DNA from: Ramlibacter sp. PS4R-6
GTDB taxonomy: Bacteria; Pseudomonadota; Gammaproteobacteria; Burkholderiales; Burkholderiaceae_C
DNA length: 64,000 nt
Direction: 5' to 3'
Assembly (NCBI RefSeq): GCF_037572775.1
Contig: NZ_JBBHKA010000001.1
Coordinates: 248,001 to 312,000, forward strand
Both the position numbers and the translations under genes were made by a program. Positions 42,294 through 51,916 of this stretch are shown in pieces. The notes beneath the pieces are model-generated. The model was given only the letters and a program-made list of their open reading frames with translations, did not search any database and was not told the DNA's origin. The number at the start of each line of letters is the position of its first letter. Positions within the stretch are counted from its first letter, which is position 1.

Positions 42294-43382
42294 CTAGGCG
42301 AGCGAGAGGATCTGGCCTTCGCGCGGGTCCGCACGGCCCGCGAACATCTGTTCGTACGCCGACTGGGCGGCGTGCGGCCCGCGGTGGCGGTGCACGCTGA
42401 GCCACGGTGCGCGGCTGTCCTGCACGCGCGCGAGGAAGCTCGTCCACGCCCGGCCGAAGCGCCGCTGGTATTCCTGCGGTCCCCAGTCGGCGAAGCGCTT
42501 CTTGCCGTGCGCCGGCGCGAAGAAGAAGACGGGCTTGGGCCCGGTGAGGTCCTTCGCGCCGCCGAGCGAATCGATGTGCGTGCCGCCGACGGCGCAGCTG
42601 TACTTGAGCTGCGGCAGGTGTGCGTGCAGCTTGCGGCGGAACGGCGCGTCGCCGGCGAAGTCGACGTACACGCCCGCCGTGTCCGCGGCGATGGCAGCGA
42701 AGTCGTCATACGTGACGACGCGCGAGTAACACCCCAGGCTTTCGCAGAAGGCCTTGTTCGATGCCGATGTCAGGCCCACGACCTGCACGCCCTCGCGCTG
42801 CGCGAGCAGGAAGGCCGTGCCGTACGCCGTCTTGCTCGACGCACTGGAGAGCATCACCGTGTCCGCGCCAAAGAAGGCGCTGTCGGCCAGGAAGTCGTCG
42901 ATCAAAAAGGACGTGGTGAAAAGCGGCCGCAGCAGCGACTGGATGTCCTCGCTTCCCGGCGTGAAGGAGCTGTCGCCCGCCGTTCGCACGTACTGGTTGT
43001 AGACGCCCGGCAGTTCGGCGCGGTGCGCCGCGCCATCGTTGAAGCGCGAAGGCGTGAGGCCGACCGGCTGCAGCACCGCCGAGTCGGCCATCGGCCAGTA
43101 GCCGTACAGGCGTTCGCCTGCCGCGACGCCGGGATGGGTGGACTGCACGACCGTGCCGAAGCCCCACACCGGGACCACGCCCCAGCCCTCCTCGCCCGAG
43201 GGAAAGAAGCGCCAGTAGCTCATCGAGTCGCCGTAGGCCGCGTAGGTGATGTTGTTGGCGGTGAGCGCGAAGGAGTCGATGCGCACGCGCACCTCGTTCG
43301 GCCCCAGCCGCGGGTCTTCGCGCGTGATGAGTTTCGATTCGGCGAGCCGGTCCTGCTTCACGAGCAACAAGGTCTGGGGCAT
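42294..43382 (-). CDS. DUF2855 family protein
   Basis: A 362-residue protein of the DUF2855 family, which has the shape of a medium-chain dehydrogenase but lacks its zinc site. Visible blocks are RVRIDSFALTANNITYAAYGD, WGFGTVV, LYGYWPM, SSASSKTAYGTAFLL (nucleotide-binding segment near 178-195) and GLTSASNKAFCESLG, typical of the family. Activity is unknown; an oxidoreductase on a small substrate is likely. It precedes srkA on the same strand by 12 bases. Confidence 0.85.
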   Translation of the reverse strand: MPQTLLLVKQDRLAESKLITREDPRLGPNEVRVRIDSFALTANNITYAAYGDSMSYWRFFPSGEEGWGVVPVWGFGTVVQSTHPGVAAGERLYGYWPMADSAVLQPVGLTPSRFNDGAAHRAELPGVYNQYVRTAGDSSFTPGSEDIQSLLRPLFTTSFLIDDFLADSAFFGADTVMLSSASSKTAYGTAFLLAQREGVQVVGLTSASNKAFCESLGCYSRVVTYDDFAAIAADTAGVYVDFAGDAPFRRKLHAHLPQLKYSCAVGGTHIDSLGGAKDLTGPKPVFFFAPAHGKKRFADWGPQEYQRRFGRAWTSFLARVQDSRAPWLSVHRHRGPHAAQSAYEQMFAGRADPREGQILSLA

Positions 43383-43390
43383 GGCGCGAC

Positions 43391-43430
43391 GCTAAACGAA
43401 ACGGCCCGCCGGCTCAACACCGGCGGGCCG
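43391..43430 (-). terminator. terminator after ohr
   Basis: CGGCCCGCCGG (43402-43412), a 7-base loop and its complement (43420-43430) form a very strong stem; on the minus strand it is followed by TTTCGTTT. It lies 27 bases beyond the ohr stop codon and upstream of the DUF2855 gene. Confidence 0.8.
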
Positions 43431-43457
43431 CCTTGGCGACAGGGATCGCTTGACGCC

Positions 43458-43877
43458 TTAGACCAGGTTGATCTGCACGTCGATGTTGCCGCGCGTGGCG
43501 TTGGAGTACGGGCACACCTGGTGCGCGGCGTCCACGAGCTGTTGCGCTTGCGCGCGGTCCATGCCGGGCAGCGACACGTTCAGGCGGGCGGCGATGCCGT
43601 AGGCGGCGCCTTCCTTGATCGGGCCCAGGTCCACTTCGGCGTCCACCGCGAGGTCCTGCGGCAGCTGCAGCTTCATCTTGCCGGCGACGGCCTTCATCGC
43701 GCCGATGTAGCAGGCGGAATAGCCGGCGGCGAACATCTGCTCGGGGTTGGTGCCCGTGCCCTGGCCGGGGGGCGACAGCTTCACTTCGAGCTTGCCGTCG
43801 TCGGAACGCGACTGGCCGTCGCGGCCGCCGGTGGTGTGGGCGCGGCCGGTGTACAGGACTTTGTCGAGCTTGTTCAT
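43458..43877 (-). CDS. ohr: organic hydroperoxide resistance protein Ohr
   Basis: A 139-residue OsmC-fold peroxidase that reduces organic and fatty-acid hydroperoxides with a dithiol. The two catalytic cysteines are Cys56 (SACYIGAM) and Cys122 ([12 protein letters not shown]), and [13 protein letters not shown] at the N terminus has the conserved Arg. Length is normal. It lies 45 bases downstream of ohrR on the same strand, and a terminator follows it. Confidence 0.95.
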   Translation of the reverse strand: MNKLDKVLYTGRAHTTGGRDGQSRSDDGKLEVKLSPPGQGTGTNPEQMFAAGYSACYIGAMKAVAGKMKLQLPQDLAVDAEVDLGPIKEGAAYGIAARLNVSLPGMDRAQAQQLVDAAHQVCPYSNATRGNIDVQINLV

Positions 43878-43922
43878 GGTGCTTTTCCTTTTGGAGGGAG
43901 GGAGGTTGGGGGAGAAAGAGGG

Positions 43923-44372
43923 TCAGGCCGCGAGTCTCTCGCGCAACCCGCGCAGCTCGCGCGTGAGGCGGACGACTTCCGGCAGGGAACACTGGGAGGC
44001 TTCGAGGATGCAGCCCGGGATCTTCTGGGCGCGTTGCTTCAGGCGGCGGCCCGCTGCGGTGAGCGTGATGTGCACACGGCGCTCGTCCTGCACGTCGCGC
44101 ACGCGCGCCACCAGGCCGGCGGCCTCGAGGCGCTTGAGCAGCGGCGTGAGCGTGCCCGAATCCAGCGACAGGCGCTCGCCGATCTCGGACACCATGAGGC
44201 CGTCCTTTTCCCACAGCACGAGCATGGCGAGGTACTGGGGGTAGGTCAGGCCCACCTCTTCCAGCAGCGGCTTGTAGAGCTTGGTCATCGCCAGCGAGGC
44301 GGAATAGAGCGCGAAGCAGACCTGGTTGTCCAGGTGCAGCATCTCGTCGGCGGTGGGGTGTTTCGCTGGCAT
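43923..44372 (-). CDS. ohrR: MarR-family hydroperoxide sensor OhrR
   Basis: A 149-residue repressor with the sensing cysteine Cys19 in [13 protein letters not shown], whose oxidation by organic peroxides releases DNA. The winged helix reads [29 protein letters not shown] with wing [12 protein letters not shown]. Only one of the usual cysteines is near the N terminus; a second one (PGCILE, about 130) could be the resolving partner as in the two-cysteine type. It regulates itself and ohr. ATG 44372 is the first good start. Confidence 0.93.
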   Translation of the reverse strand: MPAKHPTADEMLHLDNQVCFALYSASLAMTKLYKPLLEEVGLTYPQYLAMLVLWEKDGLMVSEIGERLSLDSGTLTPLLKRLEAAGLVARVRDVQDERRVHITLTAAGRRLKQRAQKIPGCILEASQCSLPEVVRLTRELRGLRERLAA

Positions 44373-44383
44373 GGCTGAATTAT

Positions 44384-44416
44384 GGCACAAAATTAAATTG
44401 CGTGCAACTTGAATTG
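44384..44416. promoter_or_regulatory. probable OhrR operator and promoter
   Basis: An AT-rich patch just upstream of ohrR contains the imperfect palindrome AAATTGC-GT-GCAACTT (44395-44410) flanked by AATT blocks. OhrR proteins bind palindromes of this kind overlapping their own promoters. Assignment is by position. Confidence 0.6.
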
Positions 44417-44468
44417 GCCCGATGGCGCGCAGGGGCATAAACTGGCCCGTCCGAGAAAGGACCACCCC

Positions 44469-44855
44469 ATGTTGTCCGAAGCCTCCGTCACCACCATGCT
44501 GCCGGTCAGGGACCTCGACCGTGCGCGCGCCTTCTACGAGGGGCGCCTCGGCCTGAAGCCGGCCGGGCTCAAGCCCGACGGCAAGTTCGTCTACAAGGTG
44601 GGCGGCACCACGCTGGCGCTGTTCCCCAAGCCGGAAGGCACCAAGGCCGACCACACGGCCATCAGCTTCCAGGTCGCGGACATCGCCGCCAGCATCGAGC
44701 AGCTCAAGCGCGCGGGCGTGACGTTCGAGGACTACGACTTCCCGGGGCTGAAGACGGTGAACCACGTCTGCGTGCTCGGCGCCGAGAAAGCCGCGTGGTT
44801 CAAGGACACCGAGGGCAACTACCTCTGCCTGCACGAGGACCTGCCGGGGGCGTAG
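44469..44855 (+). CDS. glyoxalase/VOC-superfamily protein
   Basis: A 128-residue single VOC domain (beta-alpha-beta-beta-beta twice). The opening TTMLPVRDLDRARAFYEGRLGLKP and ending WFKDTEGNYLCLHEDLP are typical of bleomycin-resistance/glyoxalase-like proteins. The residues likely to bind metal are His in KADHTAISFQV and Glu in LCLHED. Function is unknown. ATG 44469 follows AAAGGA. It diverges from ohrR and converges with ppc. Confidence 0.8.
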   Translation: MLSEASVTTMLPVRDLDRARAFYEGRLGLKPAGLKPDGKFVYKVGGTTLALFPKPEGTKADHTAISFQVADIAASIEQLKRAGVTFEDYDFPGLKTVNHVCVLGAEKAAWFKDTEGNYLCLHEDLPGA

Positions 44856-44862
44856 CGCGCCC

Positions 44863-47682
44863 TCAGCCGGTGTTGCGCAAGCCCGCCGCGATGCCGTTGA
44901 TGGAGATGTGCATCCCTCGCCGCGCCCGCTCGTCCAATTCGCCTTCCCTGTGGCGGCGCACCAATTCCACCTGCAGGTGGTGTAGCGGGTCGATGTAGGG
45001 GAAACGGTGGCGGATGGAGCGCGCCAGCGCGGCGTTGCCCGCCAGGCGTTGCCTCTCGCCGGTGATGGCGTTGAGCGCTTCCACCGTGCGGTGCCACTCC
45101 GCCTCGATGGTGGCGAAGATGCGCTTTCTCAGCTTCGCATCGCCCACGAGCTCGGCGTAGCGCGAGGCCAGGGCGAGGTCGCTCTTGGCCAGCACCATGT
45201 CGATGTTGGACAGCAGCGCCTTGAGGAACGGCCAGTTGCGGTACATGCGCTGCAGCAAGGCCAGTTGGTTGCGCTTGTCCTGGGCGAGGAAGGACTCCAC
45301 GGCCGAACCGAACCCGTACCAGCCCGGCAGCGTCAGGCGGCACTGGCCCCAGCTGAAGCTCCAGGGGATGGCGCGCAGGTCCTCGATCCTGTGGCTGGAC
45401 TTGCGCGAGGCCGGGCGCGAGCCGATGTTCAGCTCGGCGATCTCGCGGATGGGAGTCGAGCCGAAGAAGTAATCCGTGAAGCCGGGGGTTTCGTACACCA
45501 GGGCCCGGTAGGCCTTCATGCTCGCTTGCGAGAGCGCTTCGGCCGCGGCGATGAATTCCTTCGGTGCCGGCTTGCTCGGTTGCAAGAGACTCGCTTCGAG
45601 CGTGGCGGCGACCAGCGTCTCCAGGTTTCGGCGGCCGATCTCCGGATTGGCGTACTTGGAGCCGATCACCTCGCCCTGCTCCGTGAGGCGGATCTGCCCG
45701 CGCACGGTGCCGGGCGGCTGCGCGAGGATGGCCTGGTAGCTGGGGCCGCCGCCTCGGCCCACGGTGCCACCGCGGCCGTGGAACATGCGCAGCTGGATGT
45801 TGTGGCTGTTGGCCAGTTGCTCGAACAGGTTGACCAAGGCGGTGCCCGCGCGGTACAGCTCCCAGTTGCTGGTGAAGATGCCCCCGTCCTTGTTGGAGTC
45901 GCTGTAGCCCAGCATGATGTCCTGCTCGGCGCCCGAGCGCTGCACCAGGCGAGCCACGCCCGGCAGCCGGTAGAACTCGCGCATGATGCGCGCGGCGTTT
46001 CGCAGGTCCTCGATGGTTTCGAACAGGGGCACGACGATCAGCTGCGCCTGCGCGTCGTCATCGAGCGTGCCGCGCATCAGGCCCGCTTCCTTTTGCAGCA
46101 AGAGGACTTCGAGCAGGTCCGAGACGTCCTCGGTGTGGCTGATGATGTAGTGGCGGATCGCCTGCGCGCCCAGGCGCGAGCGCATCGCCAGGGCCATCTC
46201 GAAGATGGCCAGCTCCTTCTTGGCCAGCTCGCTGTAGGCTGCGCCCATCACGCGCAAGGGGCGCGCGTCGCACAGCAGGCGCACCAGCAGCTCGCGCCGG
46301 GCGGTTTCATCGAGCTTGGCGTAGTTCGCCTCGATGCGGGCCACCGACAGCAATTCAGCAACCACCAACTCATGCTGGTCGGAGCTCTGGCGCAGGTCGA
46401 CGGTCGCCAAGTGGAAGCCGAAGACCTCGACGGCGCGAATGAGCGGATGCAAGCGCTGCTGCACCAACGGCCCCCCATGGTTCGCGAGGAGCGAGGCCTC
46501 GATGGTGCGCAGGTCCGCCAGGAATTCGGCCGGGCCCGTGTACGGATCCTGCGGCGGCACGGCGTGGCGCGCCGCATCGCCGCCCGTCAGGTCCTTGAGC
46601 GTCGCGGCCAGGCGCGAGTACATGCCCGTGAGCGCCCGCCGGTAGGGCTCGTCCAGCCGGTGTTCGTTCAGGTCGGGCGAGCGGTCGGCCAGCGCCCGCA
46701 TGTCCGGCGACACGGCCACCAGCAGCGCCGATTGCGACAGCTCCTGCCCGAGGAAGTGCACTTCGGTGAGGAAATGCCGAAGCGCCACCTCCGCTTGGCG
46801 GCGCAAGGCGTACTCCAGCGTCTGCGCCGTCACGTTCGGGTTGCCGTCGCGGTCGCCCCCGATCCACTGGCCCATGCGCAGGAAGGAAGCCACGGGCTGC
46901 GAGCCGAGTTCTCGTTCGAGATGCGCGTAGAGCTTCGGGATTTCGCGCAGGAACGTCGCCTCGTAATACGACAGCGCGTTCTCGATTTCGTCGGCCACCG
47001 TGAGCTTGGTGAAGCGCAGCAAGCGCGTCTGCCACAGCTGCAGCACCCGCGCGCGCATGTGCGCTTCGTTGGCCGCGAGCTCGCGCGGCGCCAGCGCATC
47101 CTTGGGAATGGCCCGCGCCTTGATCTCGTCGCGCATCGTGAGCAGGTGCGCAATGTCGCGCTCCGCATCGAGGATGCTCTTGCGCTGCACCTCGGTCGGG
47201 TGGGCCGTGAGCACCGGCGAAAGGTAGCTCCTGGCGAGCAACTGCGACACGGGTTTCGCGCCGATGCCGGCCCAGCGCAGGCGCGCCAGCGCCACCTCGA
47301 TGCTGCCTTCCTGCTGGTCGCCCGCGCGCTCGTGGATCGAGCGGCGGCGGATGTGGTGGCGGTCCTCCGCCAGGTTGGCCAGGTGCGAGAAGTAGGTGAA
47401 CGCACGGATCACGCTGACCGTCTGCTCGCTCGACAGCGACTTGAGCAGCGCCTTCAGTGCCCGGTCGGCCTCGTGGTCCGCATCGCGGCGAAAGGCGACC
47501 GAGAGCTTGCGCACCCGTTCGATCAGCTCGTACGCCTCCACGCCCTCCTGCTCGCGGATCACGTCGCCCAGGATGCGGCCCAGCAGGCGGATGTCTTCCA
47601 CCAGCGGGCGCTCGTCGGCCGACCGCGTCCGCGGCACGCGCACGGCCTGGCCGGCCGTGCGCTCAGAGTCGTCGAACGCCAT
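44863..47682 (-). CDS. ppc: phosphoenolpyruvate carboxylase
   Basis: Fixes bicarbonate onto phosphoenolpyruvate to give oxaloacetate, refilling the TCA cycle. The 939-residue protein is of normal bacterial length. The two catalytic signatures are present: [13 protein letters not shown] (about 167-179, catalytic His) and the glycine-rich [18 protein letters not shown] (about 630-647), with [10 protein letters not shown] before it. The end [16 protein letters not shown] carries the conserved C-terminal glycine-type tail. Its start overlaps the preceding small gene by 20 bases. In the context of the DHA and GAPN region it would use PEP made by the pathway. Confidence 0.97.
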   Translation of the reverse strand: MAFDDSERTAGQAVRVPRTRSADERPLVEDIRLLGRILGDVIREQEGVEAYELIERVRKLSVAFRRDADHEADRALKALLKSLSSEQTVSVIRAFTYFSHLANLAEDRHHIRRRSIHERAGDQQEGSIEVALARLRWAGIGAKPVSQLLARSYLSPVLTAHPTEVQRKSILDAERDIAHLLTMRDEIKARAIPKDALAPRELAANEAHMRARVLQLWQTRLLRFTKLTVADEIENALSYYEATFLREIPKLYAHLERELGSQPVASFLRMGQWIGGDRDGNPNVTAQTLEYALRRQAEVALRHFLTEVHFLGQELSQSALLVAVSPDMRALADRSPDLNEHRLDEPYRRALTGMYSRLAATLKDLTGGDAARHAVPPQDPYTGPAEFLADLRTIEASLLANHGGPLVQQRLHPLIRAVEVFGFHLATVDLRQSSDQHELVVAELLSVARIEANYAKLDETARRELLVRLLCDARPLRVMGAAYSELAKKELAIFEMALAMRSRLGAQAIRHYIISHTEDVSDLLEVLLLQKEAGLMRGTLDDDAQAQLIVVPLFETIEDLRNAARIMREFYRLPGVARLVQRSGAEQDIMLGYSDSNKDGGIFTSNWELYRAGTALVNLFEQLANSHNIQLRMFHGRGGTVGRGGGPSYQAILAQPPGTVRGQIRLTEQGEVIGSKYANPEIGRRNLETLVAATLEASLLQPSKPAPKEFIAAAEALSQASMKAYRALVYETPGFTDYFFGSTPIREIAELNIGSRPASRKSSHRIEDLRAIPWSFSWGQCRLTLPGWYGFGSAVESFLAQDKRNQLALLQRMYRNWPFLKALLSNIDMVLAKSDLALASRYAELVGDAKLRKRIFATIEAEWHRTVEALNAITGERQRLAGNAALARSIRHRFPYIDPLHHLQVELVRRHREGELDERARRGMHISINGIAAGLRNTG

Positions 47683-48016
47683 TGCGCATGACCATCCCCG
47701 CGCCCGGCGCGATCACTTTTTCCGTCCCCCACCCGGCTTGCGCCTGGCGCGCCTGTTGGGCCTCATGCGGCTCGATCAGGCCCAGCGCGACCAGGCTGGC
47801 GATGGCGCGCATGAGCGACTCCGCGGGCATGAACTGGCGCATCTGCGCCTCCGCCATGCCGTGCGCGCACGACTGCAGCAGGTGCAGCAGGTCCGTGAGG
47901 TGCCGCGTGCGGCTGTCGTGCTGCTCCCAGGCGGCAACCGCCTTGCCGTTGGGGGTGATGCGGTACAGGGTCGAGTTGTCCCGGTGGGACCCTGCGTTGT
48001 GTTGCTGTGTGGCCAT
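47663..48016 (-). CDS. small hypothetical protein upstream of ppc
   Basis: A 117-residue cytoplasmic protein that I do not recognise. The segment [20 protein letters not shown] followed by helices ([10 protein letters not shown] and [20 protein letters not shown]) resembles a small winged-helix or degenerate regulator module. ATG 48016 follows GGGGAAG. It overlaps the ppc start by 20 bases, so it is translated just ahead of ppc and may be transcribed with it. Confidence 0.65.
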   Translation of the reverse strand: MATQQHNAGSHRDNSTLYRITPNGKAVAAWEQHDSRTRHLTDLLHLLQSCAHGMAEAQMRQFMPAESLMRAIASLVALGLIEPHEAQQARQAQAGWGTEKVIAPGAGMVMRNGVRRL

Positions 48017-48069
48017 GGCGACTTCCCCGGCGATTCATTGCTCCCTGGACGCGGTGGGAATGGCTCGAC

Positions 48070-49215
48070 TCACTTCAGGAATTTCAGCGAGCTCGAGACG
48101 ACCGTCAACTCCACGAACGACGAGGCGCTGCGCGTCTCGGCGCTGAATGCGAGCGGGAAGCCGCCCAGGTTCATCGGCGGCATCTGCTCGATGGCGGTGG
48201 CCAGCGCTGCGGGCGTCGCCTCCTTCGTCTTCGCGCGCTTGAGCGACTCGGTGAGCCAGCGCGCCGCCACGTAGCCTTCCATGCTCGCGAAGTCGGGCGT
48301 GATGTTCCGCGCGGCGGCGAACGCGATGAACTCCCGCGAGATCGCCGTGCCGCCGCTCCACGGGAAGGGCACGACCTGCGCCACCGAGATGCCGACGGCC
48401 TGCGAGCCGAGCTGGTCGACCAGCGACTGGCCGCCGACGGTGGACACCGTGTAGAAGCTGCCGCCGTATCCCGCTTTGCGCGCGGCCTTCACGAACGCGG
48501 CGCTCGCGGCGGTGTTGGCGGCCAGCACGATGGCCTGCGGCTTGGAGGCCACCAGCACCGGCACGGCCGCGCTCACGTCGGCGCTGCCGCGCGACACGCT
48601 GGAGAACTGGGCGCTCGCGAGCTTGTTCGCCTCGGCGGCCTGCGCGAACGAATCCCGGATCTCCCAGCCGGCCGATTCGTACTCGAACAGCAGCGCGACG
48701 CGGTCGATGCCGATCGAGCTGGTGTGGCGGATGATCTGCCGGATCTCGTCCCTGTGCCCGGCGCGCAGCAGGTACACGTTGGCGTTGGTCTTCTGGCGCA
48801 GCACGTCCATGCCGCTCACGGGCGCGATGAACGGCACGCCTTCGGCCAGCGCGGCCTGCATGCCTTCGCGGTTGGCGCCCGGCCCCGCGAAGCCGAAGAA
48901 GCCGATGGCGCCGTGGCTCGCCGTGAGCAGCTTGGTGTTGGTCATCGCGCGTTCGACGACGCCGCCGTCGTCCAGCGTGACCAGCTCCATCTTCATGCCG
49001 TTGACGCCGCCCTCGGCGTTGACGCCCTCGAACCAGCCCAGCGCCGCGTCGCGGAACTGGCGGCCGACGGCGCCGTTCGCGCCGCTGAGCGACGTGGATT
49101 GGCCCAGGCGCAGGACGCCGTCGCCGGCCGCTTTCTTCGCGGCCGCCAAAGCCAGGGTGGGGAACGACAGGCCGGACGCACAGGCCAGTGCGAGGGCCTT
49201 TCTTCGGTTCAACAT
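48070..49215 (-). CDS. LivJ/LivK-type ABC transporter substrate-binding protein
   Basis: A 381-residue type-I periplasmic binding protein with signal peptide (MLNRRKALALACASGLSFP, cleavage near LALA). The opening VLRLGQSTSLSGANGAVGRQFRDAA and the blocks GFFGFAGPGANREG, VYLLRAGHRDEIRQI and VALLFEYESAGWEI are typical. It is the last gene of the leftward ABC-dhaL-dhaK set, 49 bases after dhaK, although the ABC importer there is of a different (carbohydrate) class. No Liv permease is close, so it may pair with a distant one. Confidence 0.82.
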   Translation of the reverse strand: MLNRRKALALACASGLSFPTLALAAAKKAAGDGVLRLGQSTSLSGANGAVGRQFRDAALGWFEGVNAEGGVNGMKMELVTLDDGGVVERAMTNTKLLTASHGAIGFFGFAGPGANREGMQAALAEGVPFIAPVSGMDVLRQKTNANVYLLRAGHRDEIRQIIRHTSSIGIDRVALLFEYESAGWEIRDSFAQAAEANKLASAQFSSVSRGSADVSAAVPVLVASKPQAIVLAANTAASAAFVKAARKAGYGGSFYTVSTVGGQSLVDQLGSQAVGISVAQVVPFPWSGGTAISREFIAFAAARNITPDFASMEGYVAARWLTESLKRAKTKEATPAALATAIEQMPPMNLGGFPLAFSAETRSASSFVELTVVSSSLKFLK

Positions 49216-49264
49216 GCTTGTCTCCTCTCGGATGGTTCGGCGGCCCGTCGATGCGCCTGCGGGC

Positions 49265-50248
49265 CTACCAGCGAAGCGATGCTGTGTGCACAGGCGCATC
49301 CCACAGCGATTTCATTTCCTCGTCCAGCAGCGTCACGGTCAGCGACGCGCCGGCCATTTCCAGTGCGGTCGTGTAGTTGCCCACCAGCGACCGCGCGATC
49401 TTCAAGCCCTGCTTCTCCAGCACCTGCTGCGCGCAGTGGTACAGCAGGTACTGCTCAATCAGCGGCGTGCCGCCGAAGCCGTTCACGTGCAGCAGCACTT
49501 CGGTGCCTGCCGCGGGCTTCAGGTCGCCCAGGATCGCGGCCATCAGCTCGTCGACCAGCTCCTGCGCCGGGCGCACCTTGCCGCGGCGGCGGCCGGGCTC
49601 GCCATGGATGCCCACGCCGAACTCCATCTCGTCCTCGGCGATGTCGAACGTCGGGCGGCCCGCGGCCGGCACCGTGCAGCTCGTGAAGGCGACGCCCATC
49701 GAGGCGGTGCGCGAATTGACGCGGTCGCCCAGCGCCTTGCACTGGTCCAGGCTCGCGCCCATCTCGGCGGCGGCGCCGACGAGCTTTTCGACCATCAGCG
49801 TGCCGGCCACGCCGCGACGGCCCGTGGTGTGCGTGGATCGCTCCACCGCGACGTCGTCGTTGACCAGCACCGTGGCGCAGGGCTGGCCCATCATCTCGGC
49901 GGCCATCTGGAAGTTCATGACGTCGCCGGCGTAGTTCTTCACGATGAAGAGGACGCCCTGGCCCGAGCCCACGCTCTCCGCCGCGGCCAGCATCTGGTCG
50001 GGCGTGGGCGAGGTGAAGACCTGGCCGGGGCAAGCCGCATCGAGCATGCCCTTGCCGATGAAACCGCAATGCAGCGGCTCGTGGCCCGCGCCGCCGCCGG
50101 AAATCAGCGCGACCTTCTTCTTCGCATGGACCTTGCGGCTGACGAAGGTGGGCTCCAGGTGCAGCTGCAGCACGTCCGCGTGCGCGGCGGCCAGGCCCTG
50201 CAGCGCCTCCTGCAGCAGCGAGTCGACGTCGTTGACGAACTTCTTCAT
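49265..50248 (-). CDS. dhaK: dihydroxyacetone kinase subunit DhaK
   Basis: Binds the keto substrate covalently for phosphorylation by the DhaL-bound nucleotide. The 327-residue protein has the substrate-binding residue His215 in GVGIHGEPG and the family blocks VALISGGGAGHEPLH, MLDAACPGQVFTSPTPDQM and FIVKNYAGDVMNF. It follows dhaL with an ATGA overlap. There is no DhaM phosphotransfer partner, so it probably uses ATP directly. Related two-subunit enzymes act on tetrose sugars such as erythrulose, so dihydroxyacetone is likely but not certain. A second DhaK begins at 63427. Confidence 0.9.
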   Translation of the reverse strand: MKKFVNDVDSLLQEALQGLAAAHADVLQLHLEPTFVSRKVHAKKKVALISGGGAGHEPLHCGFIGKGMLDAACPGQVFTSPTPDQMLAAAESVGSGQGVLFIVKNYAGDVMNFQMAAEMMGQPCATVLVNDDVAVERSTHTTGRRGVAGTLMVEKLVGAAAEMGASLDQCKALGDRVNSRTASMGVAFTSCTVPAAGRPTFDIAEDEMEFGVGIHGEPGRRRGKVRPAQELVDELMAAILGDLKPAAGTEVLLHVNGFGGTPLIEQYLLYHCAQQVLEKQGLKIARSLVGNYTTALEMAGASLTVTLLDEEMKSLWDAPVHTASLRW

Positions 50249-50883
50249 CGCACGGCCCCTTCGGTGAGCATGTCGCACACGGCGAAGACGGCGACTTGGC
50301 TCGTCTTCGCGCCCGGATCGATGTGGCCGAGGGCGCGCTCGCCGAGGAAGTGCGCGCGGCCCTTCGTGGCGATCATGTCGCGCGTGGCGAGCATGTTGAA
50401 CTCGGCTTCCTGCTTCAGCTTGGCGCACAGCGTCTCGCGGTCGCTGCCCTCGCCGGCCATGCGCACCAGCAGGCGCGATGTCGGGATCAGCACGTCGAGC
50501 ATCGTCTTCTCGCCCACGTCGGCCTTGCCGCGCGACTTGATCGCATCGACGCCTGCGGCGAGCGCGGCGGCGAACTGCTTGGCGTTGGGTTCCGGGAAGC
50601 CCTCGAGCTCGCGGCCCATGGAGATGAAGAAGCTGCCGATCAGCGGGCCGGAGGCGCCGCCGATGGTCGAGAGCAGCTTCATGCCGATCCGCTTGAAGGC
50701 CTCGGCCGGCGGGTGTTGCAGCAGCTCGTTCTTCATCGCGACGATGGCTTCGCTGCCGCGGCGCACGTTGATGAAGTGGTCGCCGTCGCCGATCGCCCGG
50801 TCGAGCGACTCGATGTGCTCCTCGTTGGCGAGGATCGCGGCTTTCACGGCTTCCACCGCGCTGACAATGTCCTGTGTATTCAT
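50245..50883 (-). CDS. dhaL: dihydroxyacetone kinase subunit DhaL
   Basis: The nucleotide-binding subunit that phosphorylates the DhaK-bound substrate. The 212-residue protein has the metal-binding acidic cluster IGDGDHFINVRRG (about 31-43), where the residue after His is Phe instead of the usual Gly, plus GGASGPLIGSFF and DVGEKTMLDVLIPT. ATG 50883 is the start, 22 bases downstream of the ABC ATPase stop; its ribosome site is weak. The pair dhaL-dhaK is in one operon with the importer. Confidence 0.88.
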   Translation of the reverse strand: MNTQDIVSAVEAVKAAILANEEHIESLDRAIGDGDHFINVRRGSEAIVAMKNELLQHPPAEAFKRIGMKLLSTIGGASGPLIGSFFISMGRELEGFPEPNAKQFAAALAAGVDAIKSRGKADVGEKTMLDVLIPTSRLLVRMAGEGSDRETLCAKLKQEAEFNMLATRDMIATKGRAHFLGERALGHIDPGAKTSQVAVFAVCDMLTEGAVR

Positions 50884-50905
50884 GATGGGGAGTCCCTGTG
50901 GGTGA

Positions 50906-51916
50906 TCAAGCGGCGACGCGCCGGCCCGCGCCGTCGAAAAGCAGCCGGTGCTGCGGCGGAAAGCGCAGCCGGATGCGCGATTGGGGAGCGGGCGCCGTGT
51001 CGCGGTTGAAACGCGCCCGCACTTCCACGCCCGCGTATTCGCAGATGACGTGGTGCTTGAGCAGCGACGACTCGACCACCGTGCATTCGAAGGCCTCGCC
51101 CTGGGGCTCGACCTCGACGTCCTCGGGGCGGATGGCGACGTTCGCGACCGCCGTCGGGTACTGGCCCTTGAACCAGCCCGCCGGCAGCACGTTGACCTGC
51201 GGCGAGCCCAGGCGCTGCGCGACGTGCAGCGAGCCGGGCGCGGCATAGATCTCCTGCGGCGTGCCCACCTGCAGGATGCGGCCTTCTTCCAGGATGGCGA
51301 TGCGGTCGGCCAGCGTGGTGGCTTCCACCTGGTCGTGCGTCACGTAGATCACGGTGGCGCCGTTTTCCTTCTGCACGCGCTTGAGTTCCACGCGCAGCTC
51401 CTCGCGCAGCTTGGCGTCCAGCGACGACAGCGGCTCGTCCATCAGGAACACGCGGGGCTTGCGCACCAGCGCACGGCCGATGGCCACGCGCTGCATCTCG
51501 CCGCCCGACAGCTGCGTCGGCTTGCGCTCGAGCTTGCTCTCGATGTGCAGCGTGGCGGCCACGCGCGCGATGCGGCGGGCGATTTCATCCTCGGCCACGC
51601 GGCGCATCGGCGCGCGCAGCGGGAAGGCCATGTTGTCGTACACGCTCAGGTGCGGGTACAGCGAGTACTGCTGGAAGACGAAGGAGCAGTCGCGCAGCGC
51701 CGGCGGCAGGGCGGTGGCGTCCTCGCCGTCCATCGCGACCGTGCCCAGTTCGGGCTGCTCCAGGCCGGCGATGACGCGCAGCGTGGTGGTCTTGCCGGCG
51801 CCGCTGGGGCCCAGCAGCACGAAGAATTCGCCGTCCTTCACGTCCAGCGCGATGCCGTCGAGGGCGACGGTGGCGCCGAAGGTCTTGCGGATGCCGTTGA
51901 GGGTGATGCTAGCCAT
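50906..51916 (-). CDS. carbohydrate-type ABC transporter ATPase
   Basis: A 336-residue MalK/UgpC-class ATPase with Walker A GPSGAGKTTT (about 36-45), Q-loop FVFQQYSLYPH, signature LSGGEMQRVAIGRAL, Walker B RVFLMDEPLSSLD and a C-terminal regulatory OB domain (about 240-336). It overlaps the second ATPase gene by 8 bases. The doubled ATPases match the GlpS/GlpT arrangement of rhizobial glycerol ABC importers, so the substrate could be glycerol, dihydroxyacetone or a polyol. Confidence 0.88.
   Translation of the reverse strand: MASITLNGIRKTFGATVALDGIALDVKDGEFFVLLGPSGAGKTTTLRVIAGLEQPELGTVAMDGEDATALPPALRDCSFVFQQYSLYPHLSVYDNMAFPLRAPMRRVAEDEIARRIARVAATLHIESKLERKPTQLSGGEMQRVAIGRALVRKPRVFLMDEPLSSLDAKLREELRVELKRVQKENGATVIYVTHDQVEATTLADRIAILEEGRILQVGTPQEIYAAPGSLHVAQRLGSPQVNVLPAGWFKGQYPTAVANVAIRPEDVEVEPQGEAFECTVVESSLLKHHVICEYAGVEVRARFNRDTAPAPQSRIRLRFPPQHRLLFDGAGRRVAA

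Noticed and set aside
41430-44378. A 982-codon open frame on the plus strand opposite srkA, DUF2855, ohr and ohrR.
   Set aside because: It lies antisense to four well-recognised genes, its translation is rich in Arg, His, Val and Ala without any family motif, and such frames arise from GC-rich third positions.
45007-47691. An 894-codon plus-strand frame opposite ppc.
   Set aside because: Antisense to a complete PEP carboxylase; composition is that of a codon-bias shadow.
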